NCBI GenBank assembly: GCA_029834535.1
Contig: JAQMWT010000323.1
Location: 98,600 to 162,599 of the forward strand
From: Chrysophaeum taylorii
Taxonomy: Eukaryota > Sar > Pelagophyceae > Pelagomonadales > Pelagomonadaceae
Length of the DNA stretch: 64,000 nt
Direction of reading: 5' to 3'
In this document: positions 1-9,270 of the stretch, piece by piece
Numbering within the stretch: the stretch's first letter is position 1
Layout: each line of letters opens with the position of its first letter
Notes under the pieces: generated by a model
Seen by the model: the letters and a program-made list of their open reading frames with translations, nothing else
What the model was told of the DNA's origin: nothing
Database searches by the model: none
Translations under genes and position numbers: made by a program

Positions 1-743
1 ACGACGTCAGCAAAGATGCCGAAAACCTCGGACAGGGCTGGGATGCCGGCCTCTTTGACGCTGCCGTGGACGCAGTCGAGCTGGCCGTCATGCCAGGTGG
101 TCCGCGCTCCTCCGCGGTTGACAAGGTTGGCCTGCGTGAGAAGCACCTTGCCGTGAGCGTCGAGAACGACGTCAGTGCCCAGAATGCGAGTGCCCACGAG
201 GCCCAAACAAGCTGGAGAGGGGTAGCCAAAGTACTGGGCACTTATCTCAGCCCAGCAGCGGTTGGGGATTTGAAGGCCAGAGCTGGGCCACGAGCTGATA
301 AACGTGGTCGAGAAGCGATCCCATGAGGACGCCGCTACTCGAAGTGCTTCGGTGATGGGAAGGGTGGCCGCAAGGCGCTGGAGTGCAGTGGCCCGAGCTG
401 TCTCGCGCTGGGAGGTTAGAGCACGCTGGAGTTGGGGTATGAGCACGGGTGTCGAGATGGTGGGGTCGACGAGGACGCCCATGGAGACGAATTCGTGGGA
501 GAGAGGACCGTCGACGAGATGAACGTTGGCGGGGTCGCCGGAACCAGCGCTGCCGTGGGAAGCCAGCGTGGTACGGAGATCAGCCCGAAGTCCGTCCCAC
601 GCAGTCTCGAGTGCTCGCCCCAGGGGGCAACCGGATGCGAGGAGGTGGTGCCAACGGTGCAACTCGTTACCTGTGCGAAAAGAAGTGGCACCCAGGACCG
701 AGGCGAGGCGGGGGAGGTAGCCAGGGACCTCCAGGTTAGGATC
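1..743 (-). mobile_element. Retroelement polyprotein C-terminal fragment (partial, runs off window)
   Basis: On the minus strand one frame stays open for 247 codons, from 743 to the window edge, with no stop and no obvious start. It reads through a helical segment and then a stretch of the type 'ASSWDRFSTTFISSWPSSG', followed by 'LQIPNRCWAEISAQYFGYP'. That layout resembles the region downstream of the reverse transcriptase in retroelements common in algal genomes, where a GAWL-type motif is followed by a cysteine/histidine-bearing endonuclease-like tail. The family name is inference. The frame ends abruptly at 743, exactly where a Helitron-like terminus begins, so it is truncated on that side. 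The long stop-free frame suggests a fairly young copy. Confidence 0.5.
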
Positions 744-815
744 TGTCGATTAGTAGTTAGGACTTACTGGGGTTAGAGATTGGGACTAGGTGAACTTACA
801 CTGGCCTCCACTTGT
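743..815. repeat. Juxtaposed Helitron-like 5' and 3' terminal fragments
   Basis: Positions 743-762 are the reverse complement of the 20-nt left end (TCCTAACTACTAATCGACAG) shared by the four full repeats in this window. Positions 763-815 match their right end in the opposite (plus) orientation, with the GGTGAACTTAC subrepeat and a terminus ending CACTTGT. The interior of the element is absent. This is therefore debris from at least two elements or a rearranged element, next to the retroelement fragment. Confidence 0.65.
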
Positions 816-1175
816 TATTATTATTATTAGTTTGTTTTTAAATGTCGACTGCTAAGAGGGGGGTGTGTGTGGGGAGCATGAAGGATGTGGGTGGGTTTGT
901 GAGGTAGTATTAGTTTGTTGGTTCGGTTTCAGTTGCTAGACTGGGTCGGGACGCTGCTGCTCCGAAAAACGTTATTATTATAAAACATAGTAACGACGTA
1001 CGTTACCGTTAAAATCAATCGTAGGCGTTACGTTAATATTACGCTAGCCCGAATAAATAATTCAGGAGGCTTCTGTAGTTCCGAAAATTGTGGCAACACT
1101 GTGCAGCGCCCCCTCGCGCGCACGGAAGGGGTAAGGTTGAGGGAAGGTATTCGCGTTTGCCACAGCGCAAGAAGG
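816..1175. other. Intergenic, upstream of the ankyrin gene
   Basis: No gene is seen. The stretch is AT-richer than the coding DNA around it and contains short TTA and GGGGTGTGTG runs. It presumably includes the promoter of the ankyrin gene at 1176, but no clear motif stands out. Confidence 0.4.
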
Positions 1176-2105
1176 ATGAACGACGATACGAAACGAAGAG
1201 TTCTGTTAATCCTCATCGAGTTGCGCGCGGTCGCGATCCTCAACGGCGTAGATGACGAGGACTTGACGCTGGACGAGAAAGTGGCCGTGCTGAGCAAGAT
1301 GGTGGACCGCAGGGAGGAATGGCTCTTGGGGTTGCTCGAGGGCGTTTCCGATGATGCGCTCGACGCCTTGGCGCGCAAGCGCGTCGAGGACCAGGGCTGC
1401 CTCGTCGAAATTTCCAAGCTTTTCGACAAGGTTGGCGTTGAGAACCACGTGCGCGAGCTCCTCAAGGTGATGGTGCCCGGAGGCGCTTTCGAGCCCAAGG
1501 TCGACGAGAACGTCGAGTTGCCAAACGGCGTGCGCCCGTCGTCGACCGAAAACTCGGACAAAGAGCTCGTGACCTTTGTCGAACTCGGCGCCATCAACTG
1601 GATCGACTGGTTGCTCGAGCGATATGGTCATCTCCGATCTCGCGCGTGCGACGTCGCGGGCCGGGTCGGGTCGCTAGAGGTGCTCAAGTGGGCGCGCGCA
1701 AGCGGGTATCCTTGGCACGCGTGGACGTGCTCTGCGGCAGCTCGCGGGGGCCATCTCGAAGTCCTCAAGTGGGCGCGAACCAACGGATGTCCGTGGGACG
1801 CAGACACGTGCTCGCACGCGGCTATCGGCGGACACCTCGATGTCCTCGAATGGGCGCGCGCCAACTCGTGCCCTTGGGCCGATGACGTTTGCTTCCGCGC
1901 GGCGGAGAACGGTCATCTCGACATCCTCAAGTGGGCGCGCTCTCACGGGTGTCCCTGGAACGAAGCGTGCTCGTGGGCCGCCTTGAACGGTCATCTCGAG
2001 GTGCTCCAGTGGGCGCGCGCAAACGGGTGCCCTTGGAATAAGGCCTTGTGTGCCACTTCGACATCCCCCAGGGTCCGCGCTTGGGTGCTCGCGCAACCGG
2101 ACTAG
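1176..2105 (+). CDS. Ankyrin-repeat protein of the HLEVLKWAR type
   Basis: A 309-residue protein. The first half is helical and unremarkable. The C-terminal half (from about residue 165) holds roughly six ankyrin-type repeats with the consensus GHLEVLKWARANGCPW, the form seen in large expanded families in heterokont algae, oomycetes and giant viruses. Such repeats are protein-interaction scaffolds; no catalytic domain is visible, so the partner is unknown. The ATG at 1176 (MNDDTKRR) is preferred to the one at 1101 because the upstream extension is low-complexity and basic. The gene stands alone between transposon debris and the glycosyltransferase fusion. A viral origin is possible but nothing adjacent supports it. 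Confidence 0.8.
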   Translation: MNDDTKRRVLLILIELRAVAILNGVDDEDLTLDEKVAVLSKMVDRREEWLLGLLEGVSDDALDALARKRVEDQGCLVEISKLFDKVGVENHVRELLKVMVPGGAFEPKVDENVELPNGVRPSSTENSDKELVTFVELGAINWIDWLLERYGHLRSRACDVAGRVGSLEVLKWARASGYPWHAWTCSAAARGGHLEVLKWARTNGCPWDADTCSHAAIGGHLDVLEWARANSCPWADDVCFRAAENGHLDILKWARSHGCPWNEACSWAALNGHLEVLQWARANGCPWNKALCATSTSPRVRAWVLAQPD

Positions 2106-2177
2106 GCTCGTCGGCAAATTAATTTTACTCCCGTAGTCTGTTGTTACTAGGGAGCGCGCGTCTAGTTGGCGTGGCTT

Positions 2178-2208
<31 letters not shown>

Positions 2209-2598
2209 TATCGACGAATCTTCGGACACCTCGCCCGGCGGCGGCCGAGCGAGATTGTCCAGCAAGTCCGCAGCGTCGTAAGCGGGGCGCCCCCCGATGT
2301 GTTTCCAGGCCATTAATTTTAAGAAAACAAAAACGGACGAGGCCTTCTGCCGCCACTTAACTAACTTTTATTGCGACGACGAGATTATTTTTCTCGTCGC
2401 AATCAGCAGCAACAAGACTGCGTCATCACTAGCGGCAGCAGCACTAATACGACAGTCCCAAAGGGAGGGAGGGAGGGAGGGAGGGAGGGAAGGACACCCC
2501 TTTCACATCAGCAGCTCCTCGGAACCGAACAAGTTAGTTTTCCAGAATGCTAGTAGGACCAGAGTCACGATCCTTAACCCCAGGAATTTGTTCGGACG
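2106..2598. other. Intergenic with CTT and GGGA microsatellites
   Basis: No gene is supported. The stretch has a (CTT)n run near 2176-2207 and a (GGGA)n run near 2463-2491. Short open frames here are repeat-driven. It presumably contains the promoter of the fusion gene starting at 2599. Confidence 0.5.
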
Positions 2599-4516
2599 AT
2601 GGTTAGTCCGTTGTTGTTGTTGTTGGTAGTGTTTTCCGTCGTTGCGTCGGTGGTGCGACTGCGCGTCCAGGATGATGATGTTCAGGAGGTCCCTTTAGAG
2701 TTCTCGCGGGACGACAATCTCTGGGACGTGGCGCGGGAGTTGTTGGTCGCGAGGCGGGGCGCGTTGATTCAGAATCTCAGCACCGCCGCGGTCGTCGCGC
2801 GCATGCGCGAGGCGCTCGAGTGCGGGATCACCGAAGCGCCGTACGCCCTGGCGCGCGGCGGCGGCGTGTGGTCCGTCGAGGCGCCGCGCGTGGTTGTGAC
2901 GTCGAGGCAGACCGACGAAGACGCTCTTCCTTTGCCGAACAACTTTGTAGCCGTCGCTCCCGAGGAGGTCCCGAGGGCCGTGCTCGAGTTGCTCGCGCTC
3001 GGGAAGGAGGTCTTGTACGCGCCGGAGGACATAGCCGTTGTTGGAAATCTCTGGAACGAATCGCCGTGCTCCGTGATCTCGTCCGGCGACGCGGTCGCTT
3101 TCCGGCCCGACGCCCGGGGGCTCGTGGTGGCCTCCTACTGGAGCGCCGCCTCACCAGAGTGCTCGGTTGCGGAGGGGCTCGAAGCCGCCCTGAATCGCGC
3201 CCGGCGGGTGTTTCCGGGACACGACGAGGGATTGGCGTGCGCTTCTCGTCCGTGGAAGCTGTTCGTTCCCCGGGAATGCTGGGAAGCCCCCTGGATCCTG
3301 CGGCTCGTGTCGCTCGTCGACGTGGAGGTCATCGAGGACGCGGCGACGACCCTCGAAGATAAGTCGATTCTGGTAATCAACACGCATCGCGCGACAGAAC
3401 TGGCCGCGCCGCGAGGCGCGCGCGTCGGGATATTTCTTATCGACGAAACCCTCGCCTTCCCGGAGGAAGCGGCCTCGCGCTTCGCCTTTGTGGTGCGCGT
3501 CGGGTTCGGCGACGTGACGGACGCGGGGGGTCCCCGGTCCGGCCAGCTCGTCGTTCCGTTGGGTCCGCCAGATTTCGAACGAGAGGCGCCTCCTCCGTTC
3601 TCGTCGTCGTCGGGCCGGCGGTTTTTGTGGGTCTTTTTCGGGCGTGTCCAGAACCAGGCGCGCGCGCGCATGCTTTCCATGTTCATCGAGCTCGCCGACC
3701 GGCGCGGCGCCGAGTATGCTTTGCGAACGACGGCAGGCCTCGACGACGAGGGTTTGCGCGCGTGGCGCGAGGGCGATGCTTGGGACCTCGCGCCGAATTC
3801 GACCTCCTGGCGCGCGGGCCAGGCGGCTTCTGTTTCCCGGGACGAGTACCGCGTGGTCCTCCGAAACGCCGTCTTTGTTCCGAGCCCGACCGGAACGCAC
3901 CACGAGTGTTACCGGGCTTACGAGGCCCTCGAGGCGGGCGCGATTCCCGTCGTTTCTACGAATTATTATCGACGTTGGTTCGGCGCCCCCTTCCCGATCG
4001 TTTCCGACTCGCTCGACGCGATAGAGACACTCCTAGAAAACCCCAAAAATATCGCCCGCCTCGCCGACGACTGTCGAGCCTGGTGGGACGAAGCGAAACG
4101 ACACTATCCGCGCCGCGTCAAGGCTTTTCTTAACAATCCTCTTCAGCAGCAGATCCCGAGATGCGATTCGGTCTTGACTCTCGTAGTCCACGCCAACGGC
4201 GTGCCCTTCGACCTCGAGTTCCCGAGCCGAGCGAACGACGCCGACCTCCGCACTATCGCGCAAAATTTTGCGACCACCCGCTCCCTCCGCCTCGGCGTCG
4301 GCTGCGACTCTCCTACCTGCGTCCGAGACCATCTCGTCGCCGCCATGAGGAATGCCTCCAACGATGTCTGCGGCCAAAATATCCTCCTCGCCGCCATCCC
4401 CGGCTCCGGCGAAACCCAACTCGCAAACCTCCTGCGACACTACCTCGGCTGGGAACGCGTCGTGATCACTCACCTCCCTTTCGACGACGACGACGACGAC
4501 GACGACGAGAATAATA

Positions 4517-4555
<39 letters not shown>

Positions 4556-4941
4556 ATCCGGAGGCCATCGTCCACCTTCTGCGCCACCCCGTCCACAACT
4601 ACCACGCCTGGCAACGACGACGACTAGTAAAAAAGCAACATCCGGCGATTCTCACCCCCGACAGGTTCGCCCACCGCTGGCTCGCCCACCACAACTACTG
4701 GCGCTCGCGCCGCGACCTCCCGCGACTCGAAATGCGCTACGAAGATCTTTTCTTGCCAACCCCCCGAGGAGGAGACGAACACGAGACGGCGGGCCTCCTC
4801 CTCCTCCGAGACCTTGTCCCGGCGTCGGGGCTCCGCCGCGACCTTCGACTGCCGCACCGGGCCCAGCCACCCCCCGCCGATCTCCCTGCGCTCTTCGCCA
4901 CCCCCCTCGAAGCCCTTGGCTACACGGTTGTTGCTGCCTGA
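2599..4941 (+). CDS. Exostosin-like (GT47) glycosyltransferase fused to a sulfotransferase-like domain
   Basis: A 780-residue protein with an N-terminal hydrophobic signal or anchor (MVSPLLLLLVVFSVVASVV). The middle (about 320-515) reads as exostosin/GT47: 'FVPSPTGTHHECYRAYEAL' followed by 'EAGAIPVVSTNYYRRWFG' is the usual nucleotide-sugar-binding end of that fold. The C-terminal part (about 590-780) looks like a degenerate sulfotransferase, with an 'IPGSGETQLANLL' loop in the 5'-phosphosulfate position and 'VHLLRHPVHNYHAW' in the 3'-phosphate position. A run of eight Asp, then Asn/Thr, then twelve Ser interrupts this second domain. The inferred role is sequential sugar transfer and sulfation in the Golgi. 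The GT47 call is fairly sure; the sulfotransferase call is weaker. The next gene starts 31 nt downstream on the same strand. Confidence 0.7.
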
Positions 4942-4972
4942 ATTCTTGTTGCCCTTTGTGTATTATCACACT

Positions 4973-5794
4973 ATGCTCGTCGTCGTCGTTGGCGTTGCCT
5001 GCGCGCTCCGAAGCAGCTCGCCGCGGCGGCGGCGGCGGCCTCCTCCGCGGCCCCAACAACGCGAAAAGGAGGACGTGGCCCAGGTGTGTCGCACGCTCGC
5101 GGGCAACGAGGCCGCACCACCCATCGTCGTGCCCGATGCGAGCCGCGGTCGCCCTGCCCCCCCGATCAGCTTCGCGTACGCGAGCCTCGACTCGCTCGTC
5201 CCAGGGCTCGGAGCGGCCTTCGAGAACTACGAGTTCCGCGACGCGCTCCGCATGGCTGCGCGCGCGGACCTTTGCGCCGGACCCCTCGCGCGCGATCGCG
5301 CCTCGAGCGTCCAAGGAAGCTGGCACGCCCATCACCTCGACGCCCTCGACGCCGCACTCGAGAACCTCGGCATCTCGGGCCGCGACCTCCTCCGTGGCCT
5401 CGCGGGGCTTAGGCTCCCGGGCCTTGACGCTAGACCCGTCGCCGGCCATTTTATGGACATCGTTGGTATCAGGGATCGTCGCCTCGCACACTCGTGGCAC
5501 CAAGACGCCCACGGCAAAACCTCGCAGCTCACCATCATGCTGGGCTTTCCGGCGCGCGACTTCCACTCAACCACCACCGGCGTTTTTTCACACGTCGTCA
5601 AGCTCTCGCACGAGCTCCAGCCCCGAACCCCCCGCGTCGCCCCCCTCGATTTCGTCGACTTTCCGGTCTCCGAGGCGAACATCATCAGGCCGCACTTCTG
5701 CCGCGGCCAAGAAATTCTCGTCTACTCCGACGCGGCGACCCTTCATTCGGCCCCCGACCTCGCCCATCGCGACTCTATCTGGAGACTCATGTAG
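4973..5794 (+). CDS. 2-oxoglutarate/Fe(II) dioxygenase-like protein (phytanoyl-CoA hydroxylase-like)
   Basis: A 273-residue protein starting with a short hydrophobic segment (MLVVVVGVACAL), so probably secretory or membrane-anchored. The C-terminal half has 'HSWHQDAHGK', giving the HxD iron ligands, then 'TLHSAPD' for the distal His, then an Arg in 'HRDSIWRLM' that would hold 2-oxoglutarate. This order is that of phytanoyl-CoA/PhyH-type oxygenases. The protein ends immediately after the Arg motif. The start at 4973 is chosen because the upstream extension overlaps the preceding gene in another frame. Its tight spacing behind a glycosyltransferase-sulfotransferase suggests a related glycan or lipid modification, but the substrate is unknown. 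Confidence 0.6.
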   Translation: MLVVVVGVACALRSSSPRRRRRPPPRPQQREKEDVAQVCRTLAGNEAAPPIVVPDASRGRPAPPISFAYASLDSLVPGLGAAFENYEFRDALRMAARADLCAGPLARDRASSVQGSWHAHHLDALDAALENLGISGRDLLRGLAGLRLPGLDARPVAGHFMDIVGIRDRRLAHSWHQDAHGKTSQLTIMLGFPARDFHSTTTGVFSHVVKLSHELQPRTPRVAPLDFVDFPVSEANIIRPHFCRGQEILVYSDAATLHSAPDLAHRDSIWRLM

Positions 5795-6123
5795 TCTTAC
5801 GTGTACCCCCACTTTTCTCATAATGGTGGGTGACGACTCGTCGTCGTCGTCGTCGTCGTCGTTGTTGGCCTTGGCTGTCGGTGGGGGACGGAAGCAGCAG
5901 GAGCGAGCGTAGGTATACGAGCGGCGGCGGCGTCGTCTAGGACAATATGAGAGCAAGGCAGAAAAAGCGCCCGAAACACGGAACAAGGAGGACAGGAAGC
6001 TCCTGTATATCATAATATGACCGACGTTCCCAAGAACGATATCGAGGAGCCTAGGTAGAGGTGCGGCCGACGATGATGTCGACAATCTGATGAGTATGAT
6101 GAGTGCTTGTGCGATACATCTTT

Positions 6124-6438
6124 TTAGAGGACATAGTTGAAAGTCCCAATAACACGTCCGTTCTGGTCCGTCGTGACCTTGACGCCGAAGCCTCGGGTGC
6201 TGCCGTGGCTGCACGCCTGAACGGAGAATGTCGTTGCCCTTTTCGGTCGGCGCACGTAGATGTAGAACGCATAAGCTGCGCGTGAAGCGTCTGTGTCGCA
6301 ATCCGGCTGTCCTTGGGGTCTCATCATAACTTGCCCCCCTTTGACCTCCGATCGGCCATAGCCAACCTGCCTGAACTGCAGCCAATCGTCGGACTGGTTG
6401 ACGAAACTGACATCACTGACTGGCGGGGCTGGCGTCAT
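6124..6438 (-). CDS. Small hypothetical protein
   Basis: A 104-residue open frame starting at ATG 6438. It has balanced composition and strand-like alternation (for example 'AYAFYIYVRRPKRATTFSV' and 'GFGVKVTTDQNGRVIGTF'), unlike the repeat-driven frames around it. No family is recognised; it could be a small beta-sandwich domain or the last exon of a longer gene. It is divergent from the ERp29-like gene at 6589. Support is only compositional, so this may not be a gene. Confidence 0.3.
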   Translation of the reverse strand: MTPAPPVSDVSFVNQSDDWLQFRQVGYGRSEVKGGQVMMRPQGQPDCDTDASRAAYAFYIYVRRPKRATTFSVQACSHGSTRGFGVKVTTDQNGRVIGTFNYVL

Positions 6439-6588
6439 TCTTTTCTCCACTCGTTTGTGGTAGAAAAGAACGAACTGCGGTTCATAATTAATTCCGTTCG
6501 TTGCATTTCAGAACCGTTGCGACCATTAATTCTCGAAAGGAAGGAAGGAAGCGCTCCGTTCGAATTCGTCCGTTGCAAACAACCAAAT

Positions 6589-7374
6589 ATGTTGAGGAGA
6601 TGGTTTGTTGTTGTACTAAGCTTCGTGTTGTTGTTCGGCGAGGCGACACTGCGGGATTGTCCCGGCGTGGTGACGCTCGACAAGCACAGCATGAAAAAGT
6701 TGTCGCGGTACTTCACTCTCCTGGTGAAGTTCGACCGAGACCACCCGTTCGGGATCGCCCAGGAGGCATTCCAGAATGTGAGTCGTCGCATTGCCGATCA
6801 CAGGGCCGACGAGTTTTTGGTCGGGCACGTCGGGGTCGGCGCTTACGGGGGGTACAACAAGGATCTCGCTGCGAAGCACGGCGCCGAGGACACGAGCAAG
6901 TGGCCCGTGTACAAGATATTTCACCGGAACGGGGTGACGGTCGATTTCCACGGGAATCACGACGACGAGGGCGAGTTGGCCGCCTTCGTGCAGGCCGAGG
7001 TGCACATCGACATGGGAGAGGGGACTATCAAGGAGCTAGATGAGATGGCGCGGCGATTTTTGATGGGGAACCGCGACGCGAGGCATCTCCTGTTGCACGA
7101 GGTTGACGCGGAGGCCGTCGAGATCGTCAAAGCGAAACCGCATCTGGAGGCCGTCGCCAAGTTGTACGTGAGAATCATGCATCGCATGTACGAGAAGGGC
7201 GACAAGTTCGCGCACGACGAGATCGCGCGAGTGAAGAAGTTGCTCCGGAGTTCGAAGATTTCCGAGGCGAAGCAGGCCCAGCTGAGGGACAGGCTCAAGG
7301 TCCTCCAGTCTTTCACGAGCCCCCTAGGGGCCAACCCCCCCCCGGGGACCTATTCGAAGACGGTCGAGTTGTGA
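6589..7374 (+). CDS. ERp29-like endoplasmic reticulum protein
   Basis: A 261-residue protein with a signal peptide (MLRRWFVVVLSFVLLFGEA). Next comes a thioredoxin-fold ERp29 N-terminal domain starting 'GVVTLDKHSMKKL' with 'LVKFDRDHPFG', which lacks a CXXC redox pair as expected for ERp29/Windbeutel. An all-helical ERp29 C-terminal domain follows (about 150-245), including 'LYVRIMHRMYEKGDKF' and 'EIARVKKLL'. The last four residues, TVEL, look like a weak KDEL-type retrieval signal (metazoan ERp29 ends KEEL). The role is a non-redox escort or chaperone for secretory proteins. The start at 6589 is chosen because the signal peptide begins there; upstream in-frame sequence is non-coding in character. 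The stop lies 10 nt from the convergent Nup62 stop. Confidence 0.85.
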   Translation: MLRRWFVVVLSFVLLFGEATLRDCPGVVTLDKHSMKKLSRYFTLLVKFDRDHPFGIAQEAFQNVSRRIADHRADEFLVGHVGVGAYGGYNKDLAAKHGAEDTSKWPVYKIFHRNGVTVDFHGNHDDEGELAAFVQAEVHIDMGEGTIKELDEMARRFLMGNRDARHLLLHEVDAEAVEIVKAKPHLEAVAKLYVRIMHRMYEKGDKFAHDEIARVKKLLRSSKISEAKQAQLRDRLKVLQSFTSPLGANPPPGTYSKTVEL

Positions 7375-7384
7375 AAGGATCATC

Positions 7385-8425
7385 CTAGGAGGCGGACGAG
7401 GTGAGTTTCGTTTCGAGGAAGGCGACCTGCTGGTCGATAGTCGCGGCCTTCGCGTTGAGGAAGGCGATGGAGTGGTGGTGGGCGTTGAGGATTTTCATGA
7501 TCTGCTGGGACTGGGGGTCGGGGAGGGCGTTCTTGTGCTTGTCGTTGAGCTGGTTGACGAGTTCGCGGAGCTGGGCGTGCATGCCCTTGAGCTGGGTCTC
7601 GAGCTTGACGGCGAGGTCGTAGATGTGTTCGCGCTCGCGGTCGGCGTCGAGCTGGGGTCGGGAAATTGCCCGCGCGAATTGTTGATCGACAGCGCGTTCG
7701 ACCTTCTCGAGCGTCGCGTCGAGGTCGTCCTGATAATTTCGGACGTCCGCGAGGACCCGCTCCGTCTGCTGCTGCGAGATGACGAGCCGTTCGGCATATT
7801 CCGACACCTCGACGATCTCGCGCTGCGCGGCGCGGATCTCGTTTTCCCACGAACGCAGCCGCTCGACCTCCTTGTCGAACGCTTGGAGGTCGCCCTCGAG
7901 ATCCTTCTCCCAGCCCCGGACGATTTCTGCCATCGGCTTGCCGCGCAGTTCCACCGGAGCCCCAGCGCCGCTCGGGGCGGGAGCGAACGCGAATCCGCCG
8001 CCGCCGGGATTGCTGTTGGTTGTCGCTTGTGTCGCGCTTGAAAAGGAAGAGAACCCGCCAGTCGTAGTAGCGGCGGCGGCGGTGGTAGCGGTGGCGGTGG
8101 TCGTCGTCGGGGGGGGGGCGAAGGACAAACCCCCGGTCGGGTTCGTCGCGGCAGGCGAGGGGGCGGCGGCGGGAAAGGAGAACCCTCCGGTCGCGGCGGG
8201 CGCGGGGGCAAACGAGAACCCCGCGCCTGGAGTCGCTGGCGCGGGCGCGGCTCCCCCCCCGAACGAAAAGCCCGTCGCCGCCGCCGGCGCGGGCGCCCCC
8301 CCAAACGAAAAGCCCGCGGGCGCCGCGGGCGCGGGGGTCGTCGCGAACGTAAACGTCGCGGGCGCAGGGGCGGCCGCGCCAGCGAAGGAGAACAACGGCG
8401 CCGAAGTCGGCGTCCCGCCTAACAT
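7385..8425 (-). CDS. Nucleoporin Nup62/Nsp1-like FG nucleoporin
   Basis: A 346-residue protein. Residues 1-150 are a low-complexity Ala/Pro/Thr/Gly region with repeated FSF, FSFGG and FSFAP motifs, the FG repeats that line the nuclear pore. The C-terminal ~190 residues form a heptad-rich coiled coil beginning 'ELRGKPMAEIVRGWEKDL', which matches the Nsp1_C domain that assembles with Nup54/Nup58-type partners in the central channel. The ATG at 8425 (MLGGTPTSAP) is chosen over 8482 because upstream codons overlap the next gene. The start context is GGGTAAGGATG. The gene lies 14 nt downstream of the membrane-protein gene on the same strand. Confidence 0.88.
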   Translation of the reverse strand: MLGGTPTSAPLFSFAGAAAPAPATFTFATTPAPAAPAGFSFGGAPAPAAATGFSFGGGAAPAPATPGAGFSFAPAPAATGGFSFPAAAPSPAATNPTGGLSFAPPPTTTTATATTAAAATTTGGFSSFSSATQATTNSNPGGGGFAFAPAPSGAGAPVELRGKPMAEIVRGWEKDLEGDLQAFDKEVERLRSWENEIRAAQREIVEVSEYAERLVISQQQTERVLADVRNYQDDLDATLEKVERAVDQQFARAISRPQLDADREREHIYDLAVKLETQLKGMHAQLRELVNQLNDKHKNALPDPQSQQIMKILNAHHHSIAFLNAKAATIDQQVAFLETKLTSSAS

Positions 8426-8439
8426 CCTTACCCTTATCT

Positions 8440-8907
8440 TTAGGCTGGCATCGAAGGGAGGGGCTTGATGCGCTCCCCCCACACGTCGAAGATTCCCGCG
8501 CGCCGCGATCGAGACAAGGGGAGCCGGGCGGCCTCGATCTCAGCGCACGCGTGGTAGCATACGACGGCGCAGGTCCCGAAGATGGCGGCCGTGACGGCGA
8601 GGCTGGTAACGAGGAAGAGCCCAATCAAGTTCTCGCTGTAGCCCGTCGTCTCCTCCACTCGGCTCGTGTACTGCGGCTCGGCATCGGCGAAGAGCAGCAC
8701 CACCGCAACGATCGCAAACACGAGTGTCCCGACGGCGGTGAACACGAACTGCGGAGGGGGTCGATCTTCGGGGGTCAGAGTCCCGGCCCAGCAAATAGCG
8801 CACCCCAGAACAAAAAAGAAAGCGAGCAAAAACACGCCGACGCCGACACCCAGGACCCGCGTCGGCTTGGCCTTGCGGTACTCGGCCTCGGGGTACTCGT
8901 CCTCCAT
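8440..8907 (-). CDS. Small three-TM membrane protein, unknown function
   Basis: A 155-residue protein (start MEDEYPEAEY at 8907) with three hydrophobic segments: 'VLGVGVGVFLLAFFFVLG', 'FVFTAVGTLVFAIVAVVLLF' and 'IGLFLVTSLAVTAAIFGTC'. The first half resembles small TMEM-type proteins, but I cannot assign a family. An alternative ATG at 8985 would add 26 residues of no evident character. It sits head to tail with the Nup62 gene, 14 nt apart. Confidence 0.6.
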   Translation of the reverse strand: MEDEYPEAEYRKAKPTRVLGVGVGVFLLAFFFVLGCAICWAGTLTPEDRPPPQFVFTAVGTLVFAIVAVVLLFADAEPQYTSRVEETTGYSENLIGLFLVTSLAVTAAIFGTCAVVCYHACAEIEAARLPLSRSRRAGIFDVWGERIKPLPSMPA

Positions 8908-8985
8908 GCGGTAGAAGAAGAAGGCGTTGGTGTTTGAATGAAGTGAAACAACGGGCCGTCCAACGGCCGGTAAATTCCCTTCCAT

Positions 8986-9270
8986 TTTCGGCGAGCCATC
9001 CGTGCGTGATTTTATATTAGTCGTTGCGACGAGCTGCAGCAGTGTGTGGAGGGTTGGCTGTATCGCACGATGCTTCCGGTCGCGCTGCGCAACGGCGGGG
9101 GCGCACGGGAATCACCGGCGCCGATGAGACAAAACGTTATGGCGCGTGGACCATAGGGGGGGGGGGGGACCTACTACCATAAGAGAGACCGACATTCGCA
9201 AGCAGGAGAAAGGCACGCCCAAGTATCCGCCGCCGCCGCCGCCGCACATAAGAAGTTCTCAATCACACCC
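8986..9270. other. Intergenic
   Basis: No gene is seen. It contains a G homopolymer near 9157-9169 and a (CCG)n run near 9229-9243. Confidence 0.4.

Noticed and set aside
1176-2105. Ankyrin gene as evidence of an integrated giant virus
   Set aside because: This repeat type also abounds in heterokont nuclear genomes and no viral core gene lies nearby.
5588-6385. A 265-codon minus-strand open frame
   Set aside because: It runs antisense over the dioxygenase 3' end and an Asp-run microsatellite, has no domain, and its codon use mirrors the plus-strand gene.
7779-8468. Plus-strand frame rich in Ala/Pro/Glu/Asn
   Set aside because: It is the antisense shadow of the Nup62 FG-repeat region.
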